NCBI GenBank assembly: GCA_036435485.1
Contig: CM071596.1
Span: 10,506,001 to 10,570,000, forward strand
Direction: 5' to 3'
Origin: Saposhnikovia divaricata
Lineage: Eukaryota > Streptophyta > Magnoliopsida > Apiales > Apiaceae
Length of the DNA: 64,000 bases
Shown here: one piece after another, positions 1-9,341 of the stretch
How the letters are laid out: each line of letters opens with the position of its first letter
Numbering within the stretch: position 1 is the first letter of the stretch
Notes under the pieces: generated by a model
The model's database searches: none
Told to the model about the DNA's origin: nothing
The model's input: only the letters and a program-made list of their open reading frames with translations
Program-made: the position numbers and the translations under genes

Positions 1-186
1 TCAAGAACAAAGCATATAGATATCAGGTATCATTTTATTAGAGAGCATGTCATGAATGGTACAGTGGAATTACTGTTTGTACCCACTGAAGAACAAACAG
101 CAGATATTTTTACTAAGTCGCTCGAGGAATCCACATTCACCAAAATTGTTGGTGAATTGGGTATGTTGAACAGTCCTAGTAATTAA
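1..186 (+). CDS. pol: C-terminal end of copia polyprotein (RNase H tail), partial
   Basis: Frame 1 is open from the first base to a TAA at 184-186. It encodes the typical last segment of copia RNase H: KHIDIRYHFIRE, then a stretch holding ADIFTKSL, then a short tail ending GMLNSPSN. This segment degrades the RNA strand of the RNA-DNA hybrid during reverse transcription in the virus-like particle. The 5' end is cut by the window edge, and no frameshift or stop is seen in these 61 codons. The family call is firm because both the HIDIRYHFIRE and ADIFTK blocks are present in order and at normal spacing. Confidence 0.9.
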   Translation, partial: SRTKHIDIRYHFIREHVMNGTVELLFVPTEEQTADIFTKSLEESTFTKIVGELGMLNSPSN

Positions 187-597
187 TCTAGTTAATATCT
201 GAGGTTTGATCTTTAATAATTAACAAGTGATTAGTTGTTAAATATTTGTTGAATAAAATCACTTGTTTAATTATTTTATCAACTTATTTTCTTGTTTGTT
301 ATTGTATTTATCACTTTGTTTATTTAAATATTTAATACTCCATATTTCTATAATTTTAGAATAATTGTATGTATTTATTTTATTTGTTTAGAAAATTTTA
401 TTAAATGTTTTGTAATGTTTGTCCTATTAATATTGTTTTATTTCCGTTAATAGAATAATCTATATTAGTTATTTTTGTGATTATTATTTGTTTAATTTAT
501 TATATTATTTTTTTAATATTTTTCTGCATCAATAGTTGTAAATATTTGTGTGTTTATTTAAGTTATTTGTATTCTCTTTAATTTATTTTAAGTAGAT

Positions 598-1056
598 ATG
601 ACTTATAATTAAATCTAAACTGCATTATGACTTGTTTTTAATCTTTTTCTAGTTCGGTATGACTTATTTGGTATATTAATCAGATTTAGTCTTGTTTATA
701 TAAGTCTTGCCGAATTTATTTATAAGTTAAGTCATAATCGTGTCTTATAATTAAGTCTTATTCAGTTAAGTCATGATCGGTAGTAAAGTTAAGTCTTGTA
801 CATATTTTAAGTCATAATGAGTTAAGTCTTAGTAATAACATTAAGTCATAATCGTATGGTTATATATATTTTAAGTCATATTCGTTTTATTTCTTTTATA
901 ACATTAAGTCATAATCGAGTATGTAATGTTTATAACAGTTTGATTTTAGTAAGTCATAATCATTTTAAGTCATATTCACACGTTTGTATATATATTCAAG
1001 AGAGTAGAAATGTTAAGTCTTATTTCATTTTAAGTCTTTCTCTCATGTTAAGTCAT
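598..1056 (+). repeat. Internal array of about 18 short AAGTCAT/AAGTCTT motifs
   Basis: By eye I count about 15 forward copies of AAGTC(A/T)T, usually preceded by TT and often followed by AATCG, plus about three reverse-complement copies (ATGACTT, for example GGTATGACTTAT near 657). Spacing is irregular, roughly 15 to 45 bases. The same motif, with a CCG tail, forms a second array in the 3' LTR of this element. Confidence 0.8.
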
Positions 1057-1075
1057 AGAGAACTCTCTTAGATAC

Positions 1076-1090
1076 ATACATATATACACA
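1076..1090 (+). promoter_or_regulatory. Possible TATA box downstream of the internal motif array
   Basis: CATATATACACACG follows the array by about 20 bases and precedes the ATG at 1470 by about 380. In the LTR the same order, motif array then TATA, is seen. A role as an internal promoter for the extra ORF is an inference; plain AT richness could produce such a string by chance. Confidence 0.3.
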
Positions 1091-1469
1091 CGCGACTGTA
1101 AACGATTCATGCCCGATTTTTCACTCAAATCTCACTGTAATCAAGCTCTAAGGACTGATAATCGATTCTCTGTTCGATTCTCTTCAAAACAACCAGTTAT
1201 TCGACCGATTTAGTCGAGTTTTGAAGATTTTTGTTTTCAAAAAATCGAAATTTTGATCTAAAATTCCAGTCGATTGGCTTTGATTTTGTAAAATCTAAAA
1301 ATACTGGTGTGATTGTGTGTGTATCAAGATCATTGTGTGAATTTTTCAGAATTTTTGAACAACTTTGATTATTTTCGAATTTTTAATTAATTATTAATTC
1401 GAAATAATTCAATTTAGTTAATTAAATTGTAAAATCTGAAATTTTTCAAAGGGTTAAAATTTGATAAAA

Positions 1470-4400
1470 ATGGCTGGTAATAACAATGATCGTTTTGAAA
1501 TAGTTAAGCATAATTTGATCGGATATTTTGATCCCGAAAAATGTTCACTCGAACGTTTTCGACCGTGGATTCGATTTTTGAATGATCATTCACTAGTTCG
1601 CACTGCTTTGAGTTTAGATACTCCTTTAAAAATTGAACCCCTGCGAATTATGTGTACTACTGCTATCGTTTCTAACGATAACAGATCGTTTATTTTCACT
1701 CTTGGAGACAATCAGTACACAGTGGATGAATCTGTCATTAATACGGTCTTAAACGTTCCAAATGACAATTTTGAGGATTATCCGTCAGATGAGGAATTAA
1801 CTAATTTCTTTGCTGGTATTAATTATCAAGACAGAGCAGATCTTCCTGTCTTGAATAAAAAGTTTCTAGTTCAGGAATGGGATTATGTGTTCGACACACT
1901 AGCCAAGGTGTTTGCCAATTCTACAAAAAGCAACTTCGGAATATTACCTTCCTTTATGCAGCATATTGGATTTGCAGTTGCTTATAATCGAAGAATCAAC
2001 ATTGGCAGCCTTCTGTGTGGACCTGTAGTTAGAAGAGTAATCAATGCTAAAAGGAATTTTGACAGGGGCGATAAAGTTCAATGCTTTTACCCAAGATTCC
2101 TTTCTTTGATTTTTAATCATTTGGTAGAATTACAATATCATGCTCCATTTCTGAATAGTGAAGCAATGGTGTCGGGTAAACCTTCGACAAGATTATTCAC
2201 TGAGTACGGTGTCAAACCTAAATTTTCAAATGTGCCAGTAGTTGTCACTCAATACATGTCAAACTTTATACAACTACCCATTATTGCACCTGTACCTTTA
2301 CCCGAGGAAAATGAACCACTACCTGAGCAAGCAGAACCAATAGTGGAACCTGAAGCTGAACAAGAAGTACCTATTCAGCAAATTGAATCTGTTCAAGAGC
2401 AACTGGTTCAAACCACTCAAGCTGCAATCTCTTCGACACCTGCTGACCAGGTATTGACTTCTAATCTCTCTATAACTTCTATTGCTGAACAATCTACTTC
2501 TGGAACCCAAGTGGTTGATTGGGCTGACCAAGGGATTGTAAGACCGCAATCTCGAACCCCGGTCATAGAGCCACACACTCAACCTACATCACTTAAAACT
2601 TTCCATTCCAGAAAGAAAATTCCCTTTCAAAGAGCAAAGAAGAGAAGTAATATAATGAGTGAACCCACAGCTCTGCCTCTACAAAATAAAAGTAGAACTG
2701 ATTCAGAGGCAACTTTAAACCCATCTGTATCTTCCCAACAAGATATGGACATTGATATGGCCATGCAACAGTTACTAGGATCATCCTCTCAACAGGATGA
2801 TACTATTGAAATTCGCCATAGGGCCATGGCATCCTGTAACGTGTCAAGCACAACCCCATTGTTATTACTAACAATGGGAGAACATATAGATTATGATGAA
2901 CATAGGGACACATTGACAGGAGAGCACATCGAGTCTGAAACAGTGCCTACCATAGTTACGGTAGAAGAGTCTTCACAGACTTCTGAGGGAAATCTTGGTT
3001 CCTTGCCAACTTTAATCGAACCATCATCTCCCCTCCTAGGAGAAACATTCCTAGATCCCTCAAGGGAGTTTCCACTCGCAGTTTCGACTGGAGAAAGTGG
3101 AAGGCAACTTGATCAATCTACTACTGAAGCAATTCAGATTACAAATCCAAATGTACAAGTAGAATTGATTGAGGACAGGGATTTGCGAACTCCCATTGCA
3201 CCACCACTGACCTTCCCAGAGGAGGCTAGGGTGATTTTAACTGCAGGTACCATTTCTGGAGAAGCTAAGGAAATTGAGAGGAGTGATGTGAGGATCACCA
3301 CAAAATTGAGTGATACACATGCACATCAGGTGAGTGAAATTCAGAGTGAAACTCAGGTGAGTGCACACAGAAACACATACACTCTCTCATTGATACAAAA
3401 GATACAAAATCTGGAAAGGGAACTGGAAGCAAGTAAAGCTGAAGCTAGACTACTTCGAGCACAAGTGGATAAACGGTCTTCTCCATCCACCTCTGTTGAT
3501 AATCAGCTTACTTCGATAAAAGGTGACTTCAACAACTTGAAGACATTCTTCACAAATAAAATCAACACTCTCGAACTTTCTTATGAATAAGCTCTTGATG
3601 ATTCTGGTGAGGTCACTGTGGCACAAGATAAAATAATTGCTGAAATCTCCAACAAGGTTGACAATCTACAGGAAGAAGTACATGAAAATCAGCGTTCTAC
3701 TGATTTTCGACTAGATCAAATTGAGAAGCAAAATGCACATCAAGCTAAAGGATTAAGGCATTTGTTTAATCTGATAAGTCAAAATCGCACACCAACAACT
3801 GAAGAAAGAGAATTCTTTACAAGAACAGGTGGTGATGATGATGAGCGAGATCCTGGAGCTGGTGCAACTGGTAAATCTGTAGAGGATTCCTCAATTAAGG
3901 GGGAGAAATCACAACAGGAACAGAAATCACAAGGGGAGAAAGGAGAAAAATCGAAAGAAAGAGAGGGAGGAGATAAATCTGATACGGACAGTGAAGACAG
4001 GAGGAATAAGGGGAAGAAGAAAGTTGTTGTAGATGATCAAGTCAAAGACACATAATATTACTACACGGGTGAACCGGATAATTTTGATGTTTTTGATGAC
4101 TTTGATTTTTCTGATGAAGGTGAGAAATTACCTGAACCAGATTTAAGTCACTGGGAAGGAGAAAAACCAGTGACATCTGAATATGAAGCTCAACAAGCAG
4201 AGAGAGAATCTGAAGAGTTATTTGCTCAGAGGGAAGCAAATTTGCTGATGAGAGAAGAAAAGCTTCAAAAGTCATTAGAGCATATTCCACGAAATGAAGA
4301 GCTTCAGAAAGCTGAACAAGAAGCACTACAACGATTACATGTTATAAATGTTCAGAAGAGAAAGACATATATCAGACTCAAGAGCGGTGACAAATGGGAA

Positions 4401-5120
4401 CGTGCTCAAAAAGCAATTGATTCACCTCAGAGTTCTGATTATGAAGATCGTCGTCTTGGAGAAATTCTCGAGGAATTCAAACTGGCAAATCCAATTCATG
4501 ATATGTATATAAGGGCCTTAAAGGTAGAAGTCATCAGGATAACTACTGCATTTGACCCCAAATCTGATGAGCTGGTAATATTTGTGGATTGTCATAATGT
4601 TGGAACTTTCAGAGTATCTATTCAATTCTTTTGTGACAGATCGCTGACAGAGATTTGGGTACTTAGGCCTAAGGTGAGAACATCGTCTGAGCTAGGTGTT
4701 TTGCTACATGAAAAGTTCAAAAAATTTGCTGAAAGAGCTGGACCAGAAGTAATTAAGAATCCTCCACAAGTAAAATTTCTGAAGGGAGAGGTACTTCATT
4801 CAATCAATCTTCAGACAGATGAGTTATATGAACATCATGCAAAACACTTGGTATATGCTGAATATGCTCTCATAAATCATGGATTCTTGACTGAAGAAAA
4901 GGTAATAGCTGCAGATCACATTCGATCCTATGCACAAACGAATATAAAAGATTACAAGAAATTTCAAGGTGAACTGAGAAAGAAGCTTGGAATTCCTTTA
5001 ATCTTACCTCAAGGATTGTCATCAAGAAGAGAGCGTCTTGTTGATTCTTATTTGCACAAGAAACTTCAAGTCACAGATGAGCCAGAAGAAGGAGAATTTA
5101 GACGAGAAGACAGTAATTGA
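1470..5120 (+). pseudogene. Extra ORF of the copia element, one frame with two in-frame TAA stops
   Basis: From the ATG at 1470 to TGA at 5118-5120 a single frame of about 1,217 codons runs without frameshift, interrupted only by TAA at 3588-3590 and 4053-4055. The predicted protein is hydrophilic. Its first 270 residues look globular, followed by a Pro/Glu/Gln/Ser-rich middle, then coiled-coil-like stretches near 3390-3480, 3640-3760 and 4180-4340, a Lys/Glu-rich segment near 3890-4040, and a second globular part at 4350-5100. I see no signal peptide and no membrane segment, so the name envelope-like, used for ORFs in this place in Sireviruses, is positional only. The two stops may be decay or may be read through. 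I do not recognise the N-terminal domain with certainty; it recalls domains annotated as plant transposon proteins. Confidence 0.6.
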
Positions 5121-5360
5121 AGAACAGCTCTACATGTATTATCATTAGAGCTAGATAGGTCAAGATAGGAATATGTTAAATATGATCAGGCTAAAGGATC
5201 ATCTATCTTTTATTTATCATTTTGTTTGAATCTGGAAATGTTTAATATAAACCAGAACTGTTTGATATTTGATTTACATTTAATATTTTATCTTTCATTT
5301 GGTTAAGTTGAATTAGTTGAGGTATCCTCTAGGTATTTGGTTGTTATTGTCTAACAAACA

Positions 5361-5373
5361 AATAGGGGGAGAT
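5361..5373 (+). other. Polypurine tract of the copia element
   Basis: AATAGGGGGAGAT lies directly before the TG that opens the 3' LTR. This is the usual place and make-up of the plus-strand priming site of copia elements. Confidence 0.75.
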
Positions 5374-5959
5374 TGAAAGGCATTTGAATCAGCCTATTTG
5401 TAGTTCGAGGATCCTAATCAACTTAAACCAAATTGTAATAAGTAAATATCCGTATGATCTGTCACAGGAATCTCAGGAAGCAATATCTGTCAGAAGAAAG
5501 AAGGAAGTCAATCTATAGTTTTGATGTTTCACTCTGGAAGACGTATCAGGTATCTGATCAAGCCTCAGTATAACATTGAAGTGAATGGATTCATTTACAG
5601 TGACAGAGATTTTTCGAGTGATAGATTGAATATCAATCAAAGTACAAGAAAATTGAGAGAAGAAATAAACCACAGCTTAAAGTCAGAAGTAAAAAAGCAT
5701 CATTGAAGTTAGTCGTTCATGAACCAAACAGTACATCGAACGTCAAAATAAGTCAGTGGTAATTCTTTATTATTTTCCGTGGTTTGGGAGAATTAAATTA
5801 ATTAGTTATTGATTTAATTTAATTCGTTTGTAATTGATATAAATCATTTAATTGATTTAATTAATGAATTAATTCTAATAGAATTAATTTATTTATTAAG
5901 TTAATTATTGTATCAATTAATCATGAATTAGTTAATCATTAATTAATTAAAAGGATCAA

Positions 5960-6350
5960 TATGACTTAATTAAATGCTGAATAGATTATGTCATGACTGA
6001 GTTTGGTTCGGTATGACTTAAGTTAAGTCATACCGACATGACTTAAGTTTAAGTCATACCGAGCAGAAGAATTAAGTCATACCGACTGCTGCAAGGAATT
6101 ATGTCTTACCGACCTCAAAACTGCTAGGTCATACCGAGGGAAATAAGTCATTCCGAAGCAAGATATTTCTGGAAAGGTATTAAGTCATACCGACAAAAGT
6201 GGTTTAGGTCATACCGACCACACTGTTGAAGATTAAGTCATACCGACAGAAAATAAGTCATATCTAAGGTTTAATTATGTCTTGGAGCAAGATTAAGTCA
6301 TGCTGACAGCTGATTTAATAGGTCTTGATGCAGTTTAAGTCATATCTAAT
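5960..6350 (+). repeat. U3 array of about 17 AAGTCATACCG-type motifs
   Basis: Copies of TAAGTCATACCGA and close variants (TAGGTCATACCG, TATGTCTTACCG, TAAGTCATATCT) recur every 15 to 40 bases, mostly forward. At 6009-6035 two copies face each other as a perfect inverted repeat with 13-base arms around one G. The array ends about 15 bases before the TATA box, as a U3 enhancer would. Confidence 0.85.
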
Positions 6351-6361
6351 CAGTACAGACC

Positions 6362-6369
6362 TATATAAC
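6362..6369 (+). promoter_or_regulatory. Probable TATA box of the LTR promoter
   Basis: CTATATAACATAGCAG stands just downstream of the motif array, inside the LTR, in the place expected for the U3 promoter. No transcript start can be read from sequence alone. Confidence 0.6.
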
Positions 6370-6829
6370 ATAGCAGAAGCAGCAGAAATCAAAACAGAAC
6401 AGAACACAGCAAATTCCTGGAAATACACAGCAGCTTTCTCTCTCAAATATCAAGAACACCAAGAACAAATTAATTCACATAAATTCAAGTTCATCATCTT
6501 TGTAATATTCTATCCGATAGAACTTGTCTACTTGTGATTCTTGTATTACTAGCGAATTAAGTTTCCTAGTACTTATCTTGAGATTTATTAACTAAATTAG
6601 AAAAGTTCATGTCGAATTTTCTAATTAGTTATTAAACACTTGATAATAGTTTGGATTGATTTTGTAACACCACATCAAGTTAATATACAGTTATATTCAA
6701 CTTGAAATCCGTGTCAATTTATTCCGCACAAAATATTCGTTTAAGTGAAAATTATTTAACGAATAAATTTTGAGAAATTGATATAGATTGTATTCAACCC
6801 CCCTTTCTACAATCATAGTGGACCTAACA

Positions 6830-7863
6830 GCTTGCCACCATAAAAATTTTCCGGCTGATTTCTGTGTATCACTGCCGTATATTGTATTTTGTGCTCTGAA
6901 ATTATAGCCGCCATGTCATCATCCGTAGACCATACTCAATCCCAATTGTGTAGGTATAAATAAAACCCAAAAACCCCCCAAAATGGATTAAAATTATTCG
7001 TCCTCCACGAATAATGAAATTGAATCCCCTCCTTCTAGCGCCAAATGTTGTTGGAGGAAATTCGTAACAACACGAAATCGGAGGGAAGGTGGAATATAAC
7101 ATGCTGACTGGCCCCGACACTACTATCCAAGATCTTTCACAGGTAATGGTATGTGTTGTTGGAGGAATTTTGTAACAACACGAAATCGGAGGGGTACTGG
7201 AATAATAGAGCGAATTGTATGAATGTGACTGTTTTAGGGGATTAGGGTTTATGAAAAAAGAGGGGCTGAACTTGGCAGGTGTCTCGATTTATCTCGTGTA
7301 TCGGTCATATCTTCTGCCAGGATGCCTACGTACCTATGTTTATATAGGATCAAGCCCACGTAGTTCTGTGAAATTGATTTGTGTCTATCCCTTAGAGACT
7401 TTAGGGATAAACTTCGTTAATCTGGGTAATTATTGATTTTATCTGATTTAATCTTATCGTTGTGATATCTTCCTGATTTAAAAAATATCGTTTGGAGATA
7501 TTTTCCGTTATTCATTGATTGAGATTGATTTTTTCCTCATTTCAGAGAGAGGATAAAACTTAGAGGTTAAGCAATAATTATTAATCTGAATTAATAATTA
7601 ATATTATTAGAAATTTCGGAGAATATTAGATATGCCAAAAATATGGCATGACAAACTCTTTCTTATGCTTGCTCTTATCCTAATTATTAAAATAAATAAT
7701 AACATAATATAATTAATGGTAACTGCCGATTACCCTTTTCATATTTAATTTTACTTGAACATATTATCTTTTATAAATACCTAACGTATCATATCTTCCA
7801 ATCATTAATATTTCCTTTCTAATTAAAACACGTTACCTTTTTGATTTAAAACTAATCTTACAA
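6830..7863. other. Spacer without recognisable genes
   Basis: This stretch follows the copia LTR. It holds a pair of direct repeats at 7046-7193 and becomes very AT-rich after 7440. The part after about 7677 resembles the interior of the small Helitron that follows (blocks such as CTAATTATTAAAATAAATAA and TCTAATTAAAACACG recur about 250 bases later), so it may be an older Helitron piece. The small open frames at 6902-7120 and 7215-7436 show no family features. Confidence 0.5.
7046..7193 (+). repeat. Pair of 40-bp direct repeats, 108 bp apart
   Basis: TGTTGTTGGAGGAAATTCG and the bases after it (7046-7085) recur at 7154-7193 with only small changes, both copies ending CGAAATCGGAGGG. The first is preceded by GCGCCAAA. 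Origin unknown; a relic of a tandemly duplicated mobile element end is possible. Confidence 0.7.
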
Positions 7864-8538
7864 TCTATACTATTATATTAAATTAAAGCCGAAACATTTA
7901 AAATTTGTCAATTTGATTTTTGGTACAGTTATCCTAATTATTAAAATAAATAATAAAATAATATAATTAGTGCTAATTAGTCGATTGCCTTTTTCACGTT
8001 TACCTTTATTTGAAGATATTAACTTTTATAAACACCTAAAAAACATCAATTGAACCGTATCTTTCGATCACTATTATATTTTTCTAATTAAAACACGCTA
8101 TCTTTTAATTTAAAACTAATATTGCAATAATTAATATAAACCCAAAATATCACACCATATATTCTAGTCATTATTTTTAGTAATAATTTATTTCTAATTA
8201 AAACACGTTATTTTTTAATTTAAAACTAATTTTGCAATCATTAATATATTCAATCATTATTTTTAGTAATAAATAAGAATTGTTGGATCTAATTATAGGT
8301 ATATTATATGATTAAATTACTTTACTAAAAATTCAACGTATGAACCCATCAACGACATTTTTAATTTAAAACTTTACAATATAAATTTTAAATCATGTCT
8401 AACATTAATTAAATTTATATTAAATTAAAATTCTAAAAAATATTAAAAATAATGATAATATAAAACCATAATTGTAATATTAAATAACATATATAACATA
8501 TCAAAAGAAACCCGTGCATCGCACGGGTTATAAACCAG
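7864..8538 (+). mobile_element. Small non-autonomous Helitron
   Basis: The 5' end TCTATACTATTATATT follows an A, as expected for insertion between A and T. The 3' end is a strong hairpin at 8509-8529 followed at six bases by CCAG then T, one base off the canonical CTAG/T. The interior is non-coding, AT-rich and made of loosely repeated blocks. Helitrons move by rolling-circle transposition; this copy would depend on RepHel from elsewhere. Confidence 0.65.
8509..8529 (+). other. 3' terminal hairpin of the small Helitron
   Basis: AACCCGTGC and GCACGGGTT pair perfectly over nine bases with an ATC loop. Such a palindrome just before the 3' CTAG is the replication stop signal of Helitrons. Confidence 0.75.
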
Positions 8539-8976
8539 TATATACTAAAAACAAATAAAAATTGGAAATGTATAATAGTACAAGGGACCCCGTAGTACAA
8601 TTCTTGATTACTAATTTTGTACTACTTCTGAAATTCAAATACAACGCATTTGTTACCTGATACAAGGGAAGGCAATCCTTGCAAATATTGAAGATGCAAA
8701 AATAGTTGGGCATGAAAATCATAAAATCGCAAAATTTCAACTAAGAAACCACGTGTAACATAGGCATACATGATAGACCCTACAATTACATATACATATA
8801 GCAAATCACCTTAATATATATTGCCTGAAGGCTTTTATATGTCTAAACTGCCCTCCAGAATATCAATATATTTCAGTGCTTTGCCATTACTTTTTGGTAC
8901 AATACGTGTTATAACTGTATTAACTATTTATACCCGTATATGGATACATGTTCTTTTTGGAAGTGCGTGTAAACTG

Positions 8977-8986
8977 ATATAAAAAC
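8977..8986 (+). promoter_or_regulatory. Possible TATA box of the RepHel gene
   Basis: GATATAAAAACAAACTCACC lies about 360 bases before the first likely ATG at 9342 and is followed by a pyrimidine-rich leader. The rest of 8540-9341 shows no coding signal. Confidence 0.4.
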
Positions 8987-9341
8987 AAACTCACCCACAC
9001 GTGCTGCTCTCCTTCAGACAACATCCGCAAGCATATGGGATTACCGAGGCATGAAATCATCAATTCAACCGGCTGTAGGCGTTTATTTTCTCCCCTCCCC
9101 TCATATTGAAATTAGCTGTCGGTTTTAAAAGTGTGAGAGTTCAAAATCTTCCGGTAATTGTGTGCTAATGGATTGTGATCACGCCTCTATCAAAGTTAAT
9201 TTCAAATTCAAATTTGAAATTAAGAAAATCAAGAAGAGGTAAGTATTTACCCATTTATACTAATCCTTACTATGAAACCCTTTATCAAAGCTAATTCTTT
9301 TATATGATTATATAATTTGTGATTACTTTTTTGAAGAAGAA

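Larger units (their letters stand above)
187..1469 (+). other. Non-coding stretch between pol and the extra ORF
   Basis: This AT-rich stretch has no convincing reading frame; the small open frame at 856-1071 only translates the motif array. Its first 400 bases are simple AT-rich sequence. From about 598 it holds an array of short AAGTCAT-like motifs, then a TATA-like site near 1076, then about 380 bases that look like an untranslated leader before the ATG at 1470. Confidence 0.6.
1..6829 (+). mobile_element. Ty1/copia LTR retrotransposon, 3' part only
   Basis: The window opens inside the element. In order it shows the end of pol, a 1.3-kb non-coding stretch, a long extra reading frame, a polypurine tract and a 3' LTR that ends CCTAACA. 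The 5' LTR, gag and most of pol lie outside the window, so no target duplication can be checked. An extra frame downstream of pol is known from Sirevirus-type copia elements such as SIRE1, where it is called envelope-like. Assignment to that lineage is an inference from layout only. Confidence 0.8.
5374..6829 (+). repeat. 3' LTR of the copia element (about 1,456 bp)
   Basis: The LTR opens with TGAAAGG after the polypurine tract and closes with CCTAACA, preceded by the pyrimidine-rich CAACCCCCCTTTCTACAA common before copia LTR ends. It holds a very AT-rich block (5800-5960), the AAGTCATACCG array (5960-6350), a TATA box at 6362 and a leader-like region. The end positions rest on the TG...CA rule and not on comparison with a 5' LTR, which is outside the window; the terminal inverted repeat is imperfect. 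Confidence 0.65.

Noticed and set aside
598..1056. Regular short repeats resembling a CRISPR array
   Set aside because: The units are only 7 to 12 bases, spacing is irregular, both orientations occur, and the sequence is a plant retroelement.
856..1071. 71-codon open frame
   Set aside because: It only translates the AAGTCAT array; no start context or homology.
1470..3590. A true viral-type envelope gene
   Set aside because: No signal peptide, no membrane segment and no glycoprotein-like cysteine pattern are seen; only the position matches.
5521..5706. 61-codon open frame in the copia LTR
   Set aside because: Short, inside the LTR, no recognisable features.
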